Counted from the stretch's first letter, positions 11,305 through 32,200 are shown. The stretch: DNA of 64,000 nt from Sphaeramia orbicularis (GCF_902148855.1 NC_043969.1:15096942-15160941); one strand, 5' to 3'. Numbers and translations are program-made. The notes: a model not told the origin generated them from the sequence alone.

Positions 11305-14300
11305 GTATTTTTACATCTATTAATCAGGTCCAAAAATGCATAGAGCTTGTGAGTCGAGCCAAGAAACCTGTTATTCTAATGGGTAGCCAATCAACACTGC
11401 CACCAACACCAGTTGATGACATAAGGTAAAGGACAATAATGTTGACTGCTTTTTAACTTTTCCACCGTGTTTTTCTCTTCAGTCTTCTGAAAGATCAATT
11501 AACTTTAGAAGTGGTCATCTGTTAAAAATATTTTGCATTACAGGAAGGCACTGGAAGATCTGGGCATCCCTTGCTTCCTTGGAGGCATGTCCCGCGGCAT
11601 GCTGGGAAAAGACAATCCCATCCACATCAGACAGAACAGGCGAGAAGCTCTGAAGGAGGCTGACTTAGTTCTCTTGGCAGGTCTGACATACAGTCTGATT
11701 CTAATATTACTGTTTCACAAATTATAGTAATAACAAAGGTGTTTAGCAACATTGTTTTGAAATCATCATAAAATTACAGGAGGTACAATGCTAATAACAT
11801 ACGAACGTGGATGTATTGTTTTTATTTCATTTCAAGTCATGCATACTTAACCTAAACGTTCACAGAATGGCCACTGTTCCAATTTGTAGTGTAACATGTT
11901 TGATTTAATAGTGGCATTCTTTGTGTTCTTTGTTTGCAGGCGCTGTGTGCGATTTCCGGCTGAGCTATGGCAGAGTTCTGAGCAGACGCAGTAAAATTAT
12001 TGCTGTCAACAGAGATAAGACACAGCTGCTGAAAAACTCAGATATATTCTGGAAACCAACTTTGGCCATCCAAGGTATGTAGTCAACAACTTGATGACTG
12101 AACTTGTTTGAATATACAACAATTGTAAGTTCAGTCAGATGTGTCCACTATCCTTGCATCAATATCTGTTCATACAGTTCTCTGTACTAGTTACGAATGG
12201 CAACCTACATGCAGCTACCTGAACCTCTGAGCCTTTGAACGAAGTCTAACCAGGGCATCCATTAGTCCATGAGAATGCTTGTCAATATGAAGACATTCTT
12301 TCATGCTGTTCCTGAGATATCACATTTAAATATAAAGGGAACAGTTAAATGTACTGACAGACTCACAGAAATGGGAGACGCAGTGGAGATGTTTCAAGAT
12401 GCTGCTTTTCAATCATTTCTTGGATGGAGGGGAAGGTGCAATATATAGATTACGTGTAATACATAATTGTGTTTATGCTGACTCCAAAACTTTGTGACTG
12501 AGTGTGTTTTGTCATTGTATGTGTCCGAATGTGAATGCAGCAGCCTGTAGCACTATTGTCCAAAACAAATTTCCCGTATGGGACAATAAAGTTTATCCTG
12601 GTTCTGATCCTGATTTAAGCATCTAATACAAGTCCATCTTTCCTGTGTTTTAGGTGACATTGGTTCATTCATAGTGCGTCTCTCCAAAGGCCTGAAAGGC
12701 CATCGGTGTCCAGTAGAATGGCCACAGAGCCTCAAAGCACAAGATGCAACCAAAGAAAAAGCAAACAGGTAAGAAAAACTAGTATTTTCCTGTCCAACAC
12801 GTGCTTGTTTATAGTAAACTGATCACTGTCCCTATGATGAATTTATCTTAACTGAGCAAATACACTCTGTTTGATTATTAAGATTAACAAGGAATTGAGC
12901 TGTAACTACAAAATTGTTACTGCTGGACATTTTCTGCATCCTAGGTCTAAAGCTGATGAGAAGACTGAACACCATTTGAATCCCTTGAAAGTCCTTCATT
13001 GTGTGGATGAGCTGATGGCAGAGGACAGCATTATTGTTGCAGATGGGGGTGATTTTGTAGGAAGTGCTGCTTACATTATGAAACCAAGAGGACCCCTGCG
13101 CTGGCTAGATCCAGGTAGTGCAAATAAACAGCTGGTTATTAATTAAAACAAAACATGTTTTTTTGTTTAAATATGAGACCATAAGCCTAGCATTTTGACA
13201 CTGAAGTGAAGTGATAAATAATTGTTCTGTTAAATTAAAAGGGAGGTCCAGAAGTGCATAGAAGCAGCTGCAGCCCATAATTACAGATTTATTATGTCAT
13301 GCTTAATGTTATTATTTGTTAATTGATTTTTTTTAGCATTAATCAGTTTATTATGCGGCTAATTTTGCTCTCGTTCCAGTCATACTGTATATGACCATGA
13401 TCCCACAGTTCTTTTGTCCCTGCAGGAGCCTTTGGGACTTTGGGAGTAGGTGGGGGATTTGCTTTGGGAGCAAAACTGTGCCGGCCTGAATCTGAGGTTT
13501 GTGAGTGCAGGCATTATCTGAATGCACTTTATCATTTCATCACTTCCTTGTGTTTGTCATTAAAAATACTTCTCGTGTTCTTGCAGGTGTGGATAGTCTA
13601 TGGAGATGGTTCTTTAGGATACAGTGTTGCAGAGTTTGACACATTCACTAGATTCAAGGTAAAACTCTTTAACAAACTGTTTATACAACAGTTAACGCTT
13701 TTATTCGAAAGGTTTGATGCAGACTCCAGTACATACAGTGCTGTACATTAGAATGTGTATTTACTGTGTGAATAGATCTCTTTGGACTCTTATTCATCAG
13801 GGGCTCTTTCTCTTACCAAGAATAGACCTATTTTTGCTGTACAACATTAAATATCCAGATACATAAAATATTATGTTTTAGCAGTTGCGATGCTAACCCA
13901 TAAAGACCCAAACATCCACCGCCGACCAAAAGCACCTACTGATTGAAAATGTTTAATACCTGATTATCCACTAATCCTATCAATACATGTAAATAATTGG
14001 TGTAAAGTGCAATTTGTCATCTTTTCAAGGCTCTGTAGTGAACATGGAAACACCGTCATCTTTTACAACACTGATTCACCAGTAAAACCTATGGAGTCTG
14101 AGAAATGACAGTGGATGGAGACACTTGTTTTTATGTTTAGTTATTAATATCTTTGCTGAAAAAGTCACTTTTTCCTCAGTTTTCACTGTTTTGTGATATA
14201 TCTGAGTGTTTATGAACATCTGAGTTTTTATGAACATCTACATGATTAGTAAATTAAATAAAGGAAAATACCTGGTTTTCACTGAAAAAGTGCAAAATGC

Positions 14301-15348
14301 AGAGGTTAATATTATAATAAATGGTGATGAATCACTTCAGAAAGATACGTAATGGAGAGAAAAATTTATTTTGGAACTGCCACAAAAGTAGCACTGGTCT
14401 TATGGGTTAAATGTGTCTGCAGGAGCCAAAATTAGGGAGAAAACACCAGACCTTGAAAACAGACACTTTATCTCTGCAGGTATTTCCTCTAGGTCCAAAT
14501 CAAAAGACTTAATTAAATTGTTTCATGCTGTTATGGAAAAGTGAAGCCGCTTTTCCAAGCTTACACATTGAAACATGGAGTACAGCAGTAGAATGGCACC
14601 CAGTTTGGTTCTGGTCAACAGGAATTACAGCTGTCGATCATGTATTTAACCCTCCTACCTGTCTGAAAGTGCCTGTGATTAGACAAAGTCTGCACTGTGG
14701 TATAGATTTTCTACACTGGTCTCGTATCCTCCCAGATCCCCTTAAGTCACAGTACAACATCTCGAGGATGATTCTGGATTTTTTACTCAGTGATGTTTAA
14801 TTATTGACCAATACAGCTTTAAAGGCTTTGTCAGTAGAATAAATCTTGCTTCCCTTTGTAACACCAATTTAATGCCTATGTTTGCATTTGTTCCAAATTC
14901 CACATCTTACTCTTTTCTCCCAGACACCAGTTATTGCTCTGGTGGGAAATGATGCATGTTGGAGTCAGATCGCTAGAGAACAAGTTCCCATGCTTGGTAG
15001 CAACGTGGCCTGTGGTCTGGCATTTACAGGTACATTTCATTTGCATGTGATGATGATGATGTGAGGTTGCCATGAAGCTTCACACATTCTGAATCAGATT
15101 GATTTATATTTATGTATAAGGTATGAAGCGTTCTTAACCATTACATTATATTTTCTCTTTTTTTCACAGATTATCATGTAGTGGCAGATGGTTTTGGTGG
15201 TAAAGGCTTCCTTATAGGACGTCAGGATGAAGACAGGATGAGTGACATCATTAAACAGGCACAGAAGGAGGCCCGGGAAGGAAAGGCTACACTTATAAAT
15301 GTTCTTATAGGGAAGACTAACTTCAGAGAGGGCTCTATCTCCGTATAG
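9092..15348 (+). CDS. ilvbl: ILVBL / 2-hydroxyacyl-CoA lyase 2, complete, 14 exons
   Basis: Thiamin-diphosphate enzyme of the acetolactate synthase-like family. Mammalian ILVBL (HACL2) is an ER-membrane 2-hydroxyacyl-CoA lyase used in fatty-acid alpha-oxidation and phytosphingosine breakdown. Coding exons: 9092-9205, 9664-9865, 10123-10250, 10443-10693, 10878-10977, 11328-11425, 11544-11680, 11940-12074, 12654-12768, 12945-13114, 13426-13496, 13587-13658, 14924-15029, 15170-15348 (TAG). The product is 625 aa, against about 632 in human. A hydrophobic N-terminal anchor covers about residues 8-28. The catalytic Glu is residue 91 in [10 protein letters not shown]; the ThDP/Mg motif begins with GDG at 513-515 and continues with ND at 540-541. 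The C-terminus FREGSISV matches the family. I chose the ATG at 9092 because it leads straight into the anchor and the YQLFHK motif. No broken frames. Confidence 0.97.
11048..11304. repeat. Trinucleotide microsatellite (ATT/ATG/AAT)n
   Basis: About 257 bp in ilvbl intron 5. Blocks of ATT alternate with ATG and the inverse AAT/CAT, so the array is partly self-complementary and could form hairpins. It produces long poly-Ile open frames on both strands, which are not genes. Confidence 0.95.
12480..12615 (+). repeat. LINE-like 3' end
   Basis: In ilvbl intron 8. The motif AAATTTCCCGTATGGGACAA followed by TAAAGTTTATC resembles the 3' end of teleost non-LTR retrotransposons (Rex1-like). Only the tail is visible. 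Confidence 0.4.
13897..14406 (+). mobile_element. piggyBac-like MITE, CCCATAAAGACCC family, copy 2
   Basis: In ilvbl intron 12. Left flank CTAA then CCCATAAAGACCCAAAC; right end GTCTTATGGG then TTAA at 14407-14410. About 510 bp, uninterrupted, so it is the best reference for the family's full length. Confidence 0.75.
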
Positions 15349-15656
15349 TACAAGCAGTAAATTGCTCTACCATCTCTTCAGCCTCCTGTGTAAGTTTAGG
15401 GTGGGTTTCAATGAAGACGATACCGTTGGATACTGTAAAGGGCCCTGCCCTCACCACGTCTTCTGCTTATCTTTTGTGCCCTTTAAGCCATATTTGACTT
15501 TGATAAGAGGAAATGAATTTGGAAAGTGTTAATTTACTGCAGGAGGTCATTATCAGTCAGCTGAGAGCGCTTGCTTCTCTTGTCATACATGTAATGAATC
15601 TGCAAACGCTTGAAGCAAGTAATCAGTTATTGTGAATGGACTACTAAAAGGATGAA

Positions 15657-15657
<1 letters not shown>

Positions 15658-15693
<36 letters not shown>
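15658..15693. repeat. (ATT)n microsatellite
   Basis: About twelve ATT units in the probable ilvbl 3' UTR. Confidence 0.9.
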
Positions 15694-15694
<1 letters not shown>

Positions 15695-15916
15695 AAAGAA
15701 GAAGGGAAACATGGAAAAGTAAGGAATGTTTTTATTATAAAGATATTCCTATCTGTAAGAGCTAAGTTTCATATATTTTACCTTAAACAGCCTGTTGTAA
15801 TTTCAAACCGTCATCCACATAAACCAGTCACTAAATTTGTTTCTGCTCAAGAGCGACCTTTGGCTTGCTAACTGTGACCACTATGCCTTTTTCTCCTTAA
15901 CAAAGCCAAAAAATAC

Positions 15917-15922
15917 AATAAA
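15917..15922 (+). promoter_or_regulatory. Candidate ilvbl poly(A) signal
   Basis: AATAAA 569 bp after the stop, in an AT-rich 3' UTR that also carries an (ATT)12 microsatellite. No other AATAAA was noted between the stop and this site. Confidence 0.5.
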
Positions 15923-17685
15923 TGTTGCAGTCTTATTGCTGTAATATTTGCTGTTTCATGAATTGGGTTAAAAATGATGCACAAAACAATCTTCCTGAAT
16001 GTTAATAATTACAAAATGTATGCCTTTTTAATGTCTGTGTCTTCAAATTTATTAATATATAAAACTACGTGTCGACTTTTGTTCTTTCGAGATACTAAAC
16101 ACTAAGGTGAACGAAGTGATGTTGGTCGTCAATGAAAGCGACTTGACAAATGATGTATTGCACTGTAATTAGAATTATTCACTAACTTGATGAACACAAA
16201 CATGGATCAGACTTAAGGGAATCTGATCGTCAATTCTCAAACTGTAAAAACAAAAATGATGAGTGGAGTTTTAAATGATCAAAGTGACATCTTTGGGAAG
16301 CTCATTTTGTATTTCCTTGATTTTACAGATTCCAGACTATTTTTAATAACTGTGTTAATGACATTAAAATGCTGTAACTACAACTTTAATTATATTCAGC
16401 CCTGTACGCAGAAGCAGCAGCACATAGATCAGTATGTATATTGAAGATTGGATCTCATTTTAGTTGCACCTGTTGTGGTACATTTCATTGTTGCAGTGTG
16501 TGACTTCATGACTTTATCTACTGTGCCGCCTTTCTCCTGTTTTTAGCAACACTGCAAAGCATACTTATGAATGCAACCCTACACCTGTACTTACAGAAGA
16601 AGCGTCCTGCAAAACAGTCTGATGAAACAGCAGAAATAAATAATTCAATCAACTCTGAGTTTAAATGAGTATATATGTGCATGTTTGTGTTGGAGTCAGC
16701 TTCTACACTGAAGCAGCTCAGCAAGTCAAGAAGACCCCCTGTTGTGTGAAGGACGCTCATGGTGGTCTCTGACTGCATTGTGGCCCCAATAACATAATGA
16801 CAGCTCATTTTTGGGCGACGGGGTGTCACTTGAGACGTCTCCCAGCATGACTCCTCTCCAGGGACTTCACATAAGGCTCGTCTATAGGGACACCAGGAGC
16901 TCTGAGCTGTGCTTCAGCAGAGCAACAAATCCTTAAGGGCCTGTCACACACACACTGTGGTTTCACAGTCTGAATAGAAATATCCATAAATACACTAGAA
17001 GAATATATAATGAGATTATAACATATAATAAGGATTTCCTTTGTAAATAAGCCATGATTTTGCAAGTCTGTTAATTGTGAAGTATAACCAGTCATGTGTT
17101 TAATTAATTCCATGTTTAATTGAAACATCCATTTCTGGTGAGTTTCCTATAAATAAAAATTCTCTCTATATAACTTTTTATTCCTCAAGGGGCAACTAAT
17201 TTTAACAGTTTTCAATTTGGTTCTGACATCAGCCATTTCAGATGTACATCATGCAATGAAAGTAGCTTATGAAACACAGGTAATAAGTCAATAGACACAT
17301 TAGGTATTCAAAACTGACTACCACACTGACTCATTTAGCAGCCCTGATGGCAGAGTGAGCAACTGAATTTCAGTTTGTTTTCTTCTGAGGCACATAACAT
17401 TACCCTGACGACATTATCGTGAATCTGTCTTTAAGGATGTAGTCTGCTTGGCTTAAATAAAAATGTAAGATGGTGGACATTATACAGAATGTGCATTAAC
17501 TACTGCTATTTACAAACGGGTGAAAGAGTGTGTGGAGAGGTCAGTAACTGTTCTGTCCCATAAACGAGTGTCAAAAGCAAAAATTAAAAGGAGGACATGG
17601 AGCCGTCCTCACCTTTCTCCACACTTTGCACTTTGGTCTACATATAGAGCAGAGCTGTGTCTCAGAACATTTAGTTATTCTTCCC

Positions 17686-17688
<3 letters not shown>

Positions 17689-17719
<31 letters not shown>

Positions 17720-17734
17720 GTCTTTCTTTCTTTA
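17689..17734. repeat. (CTTT)n microsatellite
   Basis: About eleven CTTT units with one CTGT interruption. Confidence 0.9.
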
Positions 17735-18803
17735 ACAATAAATATCTGAAGATGTCTGACAAACTTAGATGCTGAATATTGGACTTTAATAAGAATATGC
17801 CAAAATGTATCCATTGTCTTTATTTTATTTTATTTTAATGCATTAAATCATAGATGGGGAACAGGAATCAGGTATTTAAGCTCCATGACACTGTGTAAAT
17901 GTCTTTTCCAGTTATTGCTCCAGTTTTAGATGATGCAGTTTCCTTCCTTTGGACTTTTTATAGATTTTCTCTTTCACCACAGAGTATTTCATTTTTTGGG
18001 GTCAAATTTAGATGTTTCCTCTATGAAGAAATGCTTGGCTAGACACTTATTATCATCCATCATGTCTCTCAGGTCATTTGTGGTTTGTTTCAGCTCCACC
18101 CTTTCATTGTAGATCGTTTCTATGAGAAGATAAATAACCCCATCACAACTGATAAAAGTGCTCTTTCAATGAAAAATATTAGGGTTTCCAACTTTTGCCT
18201 TGACAAACCATTTTTAAACTGAAATACTACACACTACAACATGAAATTGATTAGATATGAAAAATACTGTGTTCAGTCAGGTAATGTGCCTGGAAACCTT
18301 GGCCTAGTTGCATCAAAGTGTGGTTTTTATTTTGAACAGAAGATGGCAGTCTGGTAGTAGTGTATGTTTACTGAAGTGTGCTGACGTGTTCAGTGGGCTA
18401 TGATACTGAAGAAACTCTGGGTGAGTGTCCATAAATAACAACATCAAAGAGCTTTTTGTGTAATTCCAAACAACAATATTGTTTTTTTTTTTCTGCAATT
18501 AAGTTATAAACTGTGCATAAAGCCTCGTGGCCTCTCAGTAAGTTCTGATAACAGTTAAGTTTAATTTATTTATCGTATATATTTGTAATAATAGATACTC
18601 GTCGAGCAGATTTATGTGTTGTTTTCAGATGTTTTTGGCAAAGTTTTGATCATGCTAAACTTGAAGGACACATTACAAATAAAAAAAAAAGCGATGTATT
18701 ACGATCTGGAAATTGAATAATAAACGCAACAAAATACAATACAATAAAATAAAGAAGATAAAATGAAATAAATAGTTTGTTTTATTGGCTGCCCCTGCGC
18801 TTG

Positions 18804-18815
18804 TGTGACGTCACA
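18804..18815. promoter_or_regulatory. CRE-like palindrome
   Basis: TGTGACGTCACA is a perfect full-site cAMP-response element, about 470 bp upstream of the first candidate fam118b 5' UTR donor and 1.4 kb upstream of its ATG. Function is inferred. Confidence 0.35.
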
Positions 18816-20254
18816 CAATCGGAAAGACTAGCTTTGCTGCTTTCATGACTCTTGGGAAATTTGGAATCTCTAACCCTATCGTGTAACACTGAGGTCACAG
18901 TTTTTTTTTATGGTAAAGTATTATGATCTGGAGAGCTATTTATAATATTTTGGTGATTTATAAAACATAATAAACAACATATTAATCATCAGAATTTCAA
19001 AATATTCAATTTATCTAACTAATTAAAATATATACTTTTTTTTTTATTAAGCGCTACTTTAGTGTGCTTGAGAACTTTTTATTTATGGAGAATCAAGAGT
19101 TTTTATTGGCGTGATTTTATAGACTAATAAGACTCTATATGAGGCTAATCTCGCAAATTAAATGAATTGTGACTGCAGTTTTTAAAAGCTCACATTATTC
19201 GTACGGTACCTGAAGGCGTCATGAGACCGGGTACACATCACTGCAGGCGGCGACTTCAACAGCACCGCTAAAGTTACACGGAGAGGTAATGTTTAGGACA
19301 GTCACCGAGGAAGTGGTGCAGGTTTTACTATTTACCAGCAGTCAACTATCAGCATTGTCAACTAAGAACTGTCAGGAGGGATATATGCGGCTTTATTTAC
19401 TGTACCGTCATTATGACAAGTAAAAAACAGACCTGTCCGTACTGTTAACAACCTTGGACTTAGCTAACTTGGCTCCTAGCAAAAACAAAGTATCATCTTT
19501 CCGCTATTTACGTATTTTAAATCTGTTTACTTGTTATTTATTAGTGATAAAGTGTTGTTTATGTTAGGTTAAGGTTGATTTATCTTTAGGTTAGAGTCAA
19601 ACAGCTTAAAACGGCTGCAGTTTTAGTCATTTTCACGTTATTACCGAATATATTATAAAATTGAGAGCAGAAAAAGATTGGACGGACTCTTATCAAGGTA
19701 AGTTATGGCACTTTACTACTTTTAATAGGTTTTTTTTTTTCTTATCTATGAGAAAAGTAATGGTAGAATTTAATGCGGATTGGGTCAGTTCTATTCACTA
19801 ATTATCCAAGTCTTGACAACAATAATTAGGTAAAGTAATAAAACGTGAAATGACTATTAATTAAATAAATCATTCTCAACATCACTTTTATAACCTGAGG
19901 AAGTCTGATTTAGACAGATTCACCCGGAACTTCAACATTTATGACACAATACCAGATGTAAACAGGTAACATAAGTTCACTAAGAAATAAGACTTAAGTA
20001 TAGAAGTAATCATTGCAGTCTGATAGGATTGTTAAGATTTCACTTCATCACTTCTGTTCTGGTGACTAGCATCAGGATGTCATGAGAGGTAGAATTCTTA
20101 CCAAATAGAAATGTGTTTCCTGGTGGGATAATGAGTCATACAAAAAATACTATCCACGTGATTGACCTTTCATTGTTTACTAATGTTGTTGTATTTGATC
20201 TGGCCTCCCAAAATTGCATGTGGTTGATCATCTCTCTTTTTAAACAGGAGCTGA

Positions 20255-26947
<6,693 letters not shown>

Positions 26948-28027
26948 GACTGAATGCTTCTGTTTGACATCAGGCTGTGGCTGCTTGGAGGAGACATTTG
27001 CAGAATAACACACTGTGTCCTGTCCTAGGTTGTATTCTTACTGCATGCTGGTAGTGATTCACAGTATCCAAATACCTGCTGCTATTCCCTTATGCACAGA
27101 TACAACTGGCTTTGCAGTATTGCATGCTTGACAGTGAGTGGCATCGTTTGATTGCGCTTTGTTACTCAAGTATTCACTCGAGTCCTTCCTTCTCTTTTTG
27201 CCACAGACTATCACTCTTGACAGGCACACAGTTGGAAACACTGTCAGTCATTTTCTCCCCACAGCTCCATTGAGATCAGTCTCCACTACTGGGGAGTTGT
27301 ATTTGGGGCCGATTTCATTCACTGGATTTGGGAATCCAGTAATATTATGGGCCTCTGGAGACCTGAATGCTGTTGCCAGAATTTTACAGATGTCCTTATT
27401 ATCCCTTATTAGGTCTTGTTTAAAAGGGAAAGTAACGATCATCGTCACTACAGGCCTCTGCTTTACTGTTATTAGCAGTGTCCGAAAATAAGCCTCAGAC
27501 ACAGCTGTTACACACTGAGGTATGCACAGATTTCTCCTGATGTTTGGAAACCAGAATAAAATAAGTTGTTAGTAAAGATAGAATAGTGTGTTCTCACTTG
27601 AACTTATCATCCATGACTTAATCCACCGACCGCTGTTGACTGTGTTTATGATTCATTACTCGGACTTGAATGTTAACAAGCAGAAGCACCTGCATACTTG
27701 TCTTCTATTATTCCCCTTTGAAAGATGCATTATGTTTAAGTTATTATACACATTACATGGTTTTAACTGAAAATAGTCTTATTGTTATACAGTATGTGAA
27801 GTTTGTGTTTGTCATGCTGAACCCTGAAACCAGGAAATTGTTATTTGCACACTACGGGGTGAGTAATGGGGGATGGATGATTTGTCTACAAAACACACAA
27901 TAATTTTCATTTTATCTTCAAATGTTAAGTTAAAAATGTCTTTCTTGTCAGTAGCCACTCCTGTGCTAAAAAAATTATTTCTTTTTGTATTTTTAATACT
28001 TACATGGTATTTAAGTACTATTTTCAA

Positions 28028-28033
28028 AATAAA
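28028..28033 (+). promoter_or_regulatory. Candidate fam118b poly(A) signal
   Basis: AATAAA 1.08 kb after the fam118b stop, followed by TTGTCCTGTTGTTTG, which is suitable as a GU-rich downstream element. Confidence 0.5.
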
Positions 28034-28135
28034 ACTACTGTTTTCCTATTTGTCCTGTTGTTTGTATGCCTTCTGTTCCTGTGCGACATCAACAGAAAAA
28101 GTTTCACTGTACAGGCCATCTTAGCATATAGCAGC

Positions 28136-28141
28136 TTTATT
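28136..28141 (-). promoter_or_regulatory. Candidate srpra poly(A) signal
   Basis: TTTATT on the plus strand is AATAAA on the minus strand. It implies a srpra 3' UTR of about 1.1 kb. It lies 103 bp beyond the fam118b signal on the opposite strand. Confidence 0.45.
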
Positions 28142-29226
28142 TAGAAATGTTTACATTCTCATAAATTAGCTCAAACCTTCTGTATAATTAAGTCTCTTAT
28201 ATTGCACTACCACAAATTAAAAAGGGGGCAAATATGTTTAAGACTTATTATTTCATCTTATAAATTCAGAAGAAATCACTGACTTCTTCTTCAAATCAGA
28301 GGGGAGAACATAAATTAAACAGTGACACTACACAGAAAGTGTAGCCTTCAATCTGCAGACAAAATTAAAAAAAAAAAAAAATGTACAAAATATCTTTTCA
28401 CCAACCGTAAATTCAGGGATGAGGGGTCTCCAGTTTTTCATGTAGTGATAGATATTGTGTTACTTGTGAATTAGGACTAGTGTACCACAGTTTTAGTGAG
28501 TTCAGGTTTTGTCAATGTACTGTCCCAGTTTACAGTCTTACTTGAATTCATTATTTTCTCCCCATAATATATTTCCAAGCTCTTAACAGGGGAATGTGAC
28601 ACTAGTTTTATAAATGCTGGTATTCACACCCACTCTATGGCTGACTAAAAATATTACATCTTGTCAAGACTGGAGGGAGGCGCTTCTAATCTGACCTACT
28701 GTGGTAACACTTGGGTAACCACAGAGTGTTTACTAAGAAAAAAAAATGAGACAGGCACTATGGTCACTTAGCTTTCCTCAGGCACAGGCCACAGCTGAAA
28801 TGTCACATCCAGCGAGCCTGACCTCACATACACAAAAAGGGGATAAGTGACTGACAAAATGCCAGGTTGAAAATTTTTAGAAGTCTTTACTGTGTAAACC
28901 AGTACACTGACAATTTTGACCTGGGTCCATTAGTTTGTTAAAATCATATGAATGTGATCTGATGTACCTTTAAAAATGATGCAAAGGGAGGCTCCTGTGG
29001 CGTTGTTTCTATTTGTTCTGATTTCGTAACATACAGCTGCTCTCTAACAGGACAGAATAAAAGTCCTGTGCAGAATTAGAGTTTTTCATTTGATGCAAAA
29101 TAGAAAGGGCAGAACAGGACGATGACGGAGTGGCAGGCGAGCAGAGCTGGAACATCTCACGGCAGCACAGAGAAGGTTTTGTTGGCCTTGTTGCAATGAT
29201 GAATAAACAGCAAAACATGCAGCCAC

Positions 29227-32200
29227 TTAAGCCTTCATCAGGGCACCGACTACTGCGCGGGCGTTCAGGCTGCGCAGGTCGTTGTAGGTCTGCCCTGTAC
29301 CCACGAACACGATGGGCTGACCTGTGATGTACGTCATTGAGATGGCAGCACCGACCTGTGAATGAGGACGACATAAGAGTGCAACAGTAAATTATTAATA
29401 TTGTTATCGTCATAACACAGTTTTGACAGTTAATGTCCTTAAATGCGTGTTAAAAATACCTTGTCGTCAATGGTGTCGAACTTTGTGAGAACAATTCCAT
29501 CAATGAGGCGAGGTTTGTCAGACATGGAGTGGTCTGCCAGAGCCTGATTGAACTTTACCTGAGGACAGATGGAGGACAAAGCTGATTCATTTAAGGGAAA
29601 ACTACAGATGTGGCACGGTTTAATATGTATAGCGGCATCTTTCCATCTGCTACGGAAGTGTGGAGGAGGAGGTGGGGGTATCTGTGAAACATGACTCAAA
29701 TATCTGGCGCAACAGTGACACCTGCTGGAAATTCACTACAACAGCATTTTGATCAGCAATGGCAGCATATCAACATGTGAGCTTCATGTTCTAGGGGTTT
29801 TGCAGGGCTGTAAATACCTTGAAGCGTAAGATAACAAAAACTGTAAACTGGCTTCAGTCACCAAAGCATACATGAATTATTGATTACCACTCGATCTCAC
29901 CTGTGATACTTGTAATAAAATATTAAATGTACTTAAGAGAAAGCAGTAGTTTGCTTTTTCATCAAGTCTTCCACAGCTAGATTTTGTGACAGCATTAACG
30001 GTGAAACTAGATTTGCGTCAAATTCACTGATGAACTGACAACCAGTGAATTTGTTTGCATTATATGTATAGATTTGTTTGTTGTCTTACCAACTGATCCA
30101 CAGCCTCATTGCCCACAAGTGCCTCTCCGACAAACAACACAAGGTCAGGCATGTTGACAGCAATAAGTTTGGCCAGTGCTGTCATTAAGGGGGCGTTGTC
30201 CTGCATACGCCCAGCAGTATCCACCAAAACCACGTCAAAGGCCTGGTTGCGGGCTGCAGACATGAACCACAGCAGGTATTAGCATGACCCAACAAAGGGA
30301 TACATTATACATCATTAATAGAAATGACTTACACTCGTGGGAAAAAAAATTAATAGACCACCCTTGTTTTCTTCAGTTTCTTGTTCATTTTAATGCCTGG
30401 TACAACTAAAGGTACATTTGTTTGGACAAATATAATGATAACAACAAAAATAGCTCATAAGAGTTTAATTTAAAAGCTGATATCTAGCCGTTTTCCATGG
30501 TTTTCTTGATAATAACCAAAATCACTTCAGTTCTTACATCAATAGCTATGGCACTGTACTGCCAAAAATAGTGCTTTTAGGCATTCCATGTTTTCTTTTC
30601 TGTCTGTTTTAGTCACGTGATACACACAGGAGTTACGACTTGACTGTGTAACCATCGTTTTTGATGACTTTTGATGGTCTAATAATTTTTTCCAGGACTA
30701 TACGTAAAGAAGAATTTAAGATTTTTTTTTACCATAGGCAATGGCCTCCATAGCAATTCCAGCAGCATCCTTCCCATAGCCCTTCTCATAGAGCTGGACT
30801 ACTGGCCGTCCTCCGTGCTGCTCTGGAGGATGTAAAGAGTTCAGGCGACGCTGATGAGTACGAAGCTGCTCTACTGCTCCAGCACGAAATGTGTCACAGG
30901 CTGCGATGAGCACTGTAAAACCATTCTCAATCAGCCAGAAGGAGATCTAGACCAGGACACAAAGGGGTTTGGCTTAACACAAATGAACAGGAGATGGACT
31001 CCAAGCAGACATACTGTACTGTGAGGGAAAAGGGTTTTACATCACATTCAGGAGACAAACAGCTGGCATTCATTTTTAGATAAATGTGTATTAATTTGCT
31101 GACTTCACATGTAATATAAAGAAATACATTTGAATCTGTACATGTAATTTAAAGGATAGTACAATGAAAAAATGCCTCAACAGTAGCATAGCTCACCTTG
31201 GCTAGGTTGGTGGACTTTCCAACCCCATTGACACCACAAAATGTGATGACAAAAGGCCTTCGTTGACTCTGCGCCTCCATGACATCTCGTAGAATATCCA
31301 CCCTACGCTTGGGCTGCAAGATCTGCACCAGTGAATCTTGCAGGGCCTGCTTTACTGTTGAGGCCACAGCTAAACAAGCACAAAATAAAAGATGCTTGTT
31401 AAGTTTTCTCAGCATCACTTATTCCTTAGACATACTTGGCACACCAGACACAAAGTCTGACATTTCATTATGGTTAACATATTTTACCACTGAAGAATTT
31501 CAGAAAAGGGTTGTATATGTAAAAGTAAATGCTAACGATACATATATTAACCATTAATATTAACAAGATTAACAATGATGACAAGATATACTGTAGTTAT
31601 CCTCAATAACAAAATGGTCAATATTATTAAAATGACAATTTAAGTAGATTGTTCAAGCTGAAACAAACATTTCCATTCTGCATAAGTGTTCACTCTTGTA
31701 CCAAATAAAACACATTAAAAAAAAACAACCCTCAGATGATTTGCTTTCACTCCAGCTAAAGTAAAGTTACTTACTGGTGAATGTGCCCATGACTTTGCCC
31801 TCCAGTTTTTTGGCTACAGAGTCACAGAGCTGGGAGGCAATGTCGGCTGCTACATTCTTTGCTAATGGATGATAAATTAGAACAATGAATCACAAGTCCA
31901 CTTTCAAATGCTGCAGAAAAACAAGATACTGGGTGAGAGAGATGTGATGTCATACCGATGAGGTGGTCCCTCATCTTCTCGAGGACTGACTCCATGTCTT
32001 CCCGAGTCAGGCTCTTAGAGCCCACCAGACCTTTCAGCATCCCAAACATGCCACCAAAACCACTACCTTTTTTGGAGCTGAGAAGATTTAACATTATCAA
32101 ACAACAAAGCAACAAAGATTATATTGTAGGTTAAACAAGTAACACAAAAAGAAAACACTTTCCTACCTTAATTTGCTTGTTTCATTGACAACAACTTTCT

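Larger units (their letters stand above)
15923..20254. other. Intergenic region between ilvbl and fam118b
   Basis: No credible coding exon seen. The region holds a (CTTT)n tract, a CRE-like palindrome at 18804 and, near its right end, probable non-coding 5' exon sequence of fam118b. Donor candidates are GAGAG/GTAATG (exon end 19285) and TCAAG/GTAAGT (exon end 19697). The coding exon is entered from an acceptor ending at about 20247. Confidence 0.5.

Noticed and set aside
11017-11323. Poly-isoleucine/methionine frames on both strands
   Set aside because: Pure translation of an ATT/ATG microsatellite.
16518-17128. Two adjoining minus-strand frames of about 100 codons after ilvbl
   Set aside because: No conserved motif, no splice-consistent bounds and AT-rich composition like the surrounding spacer.
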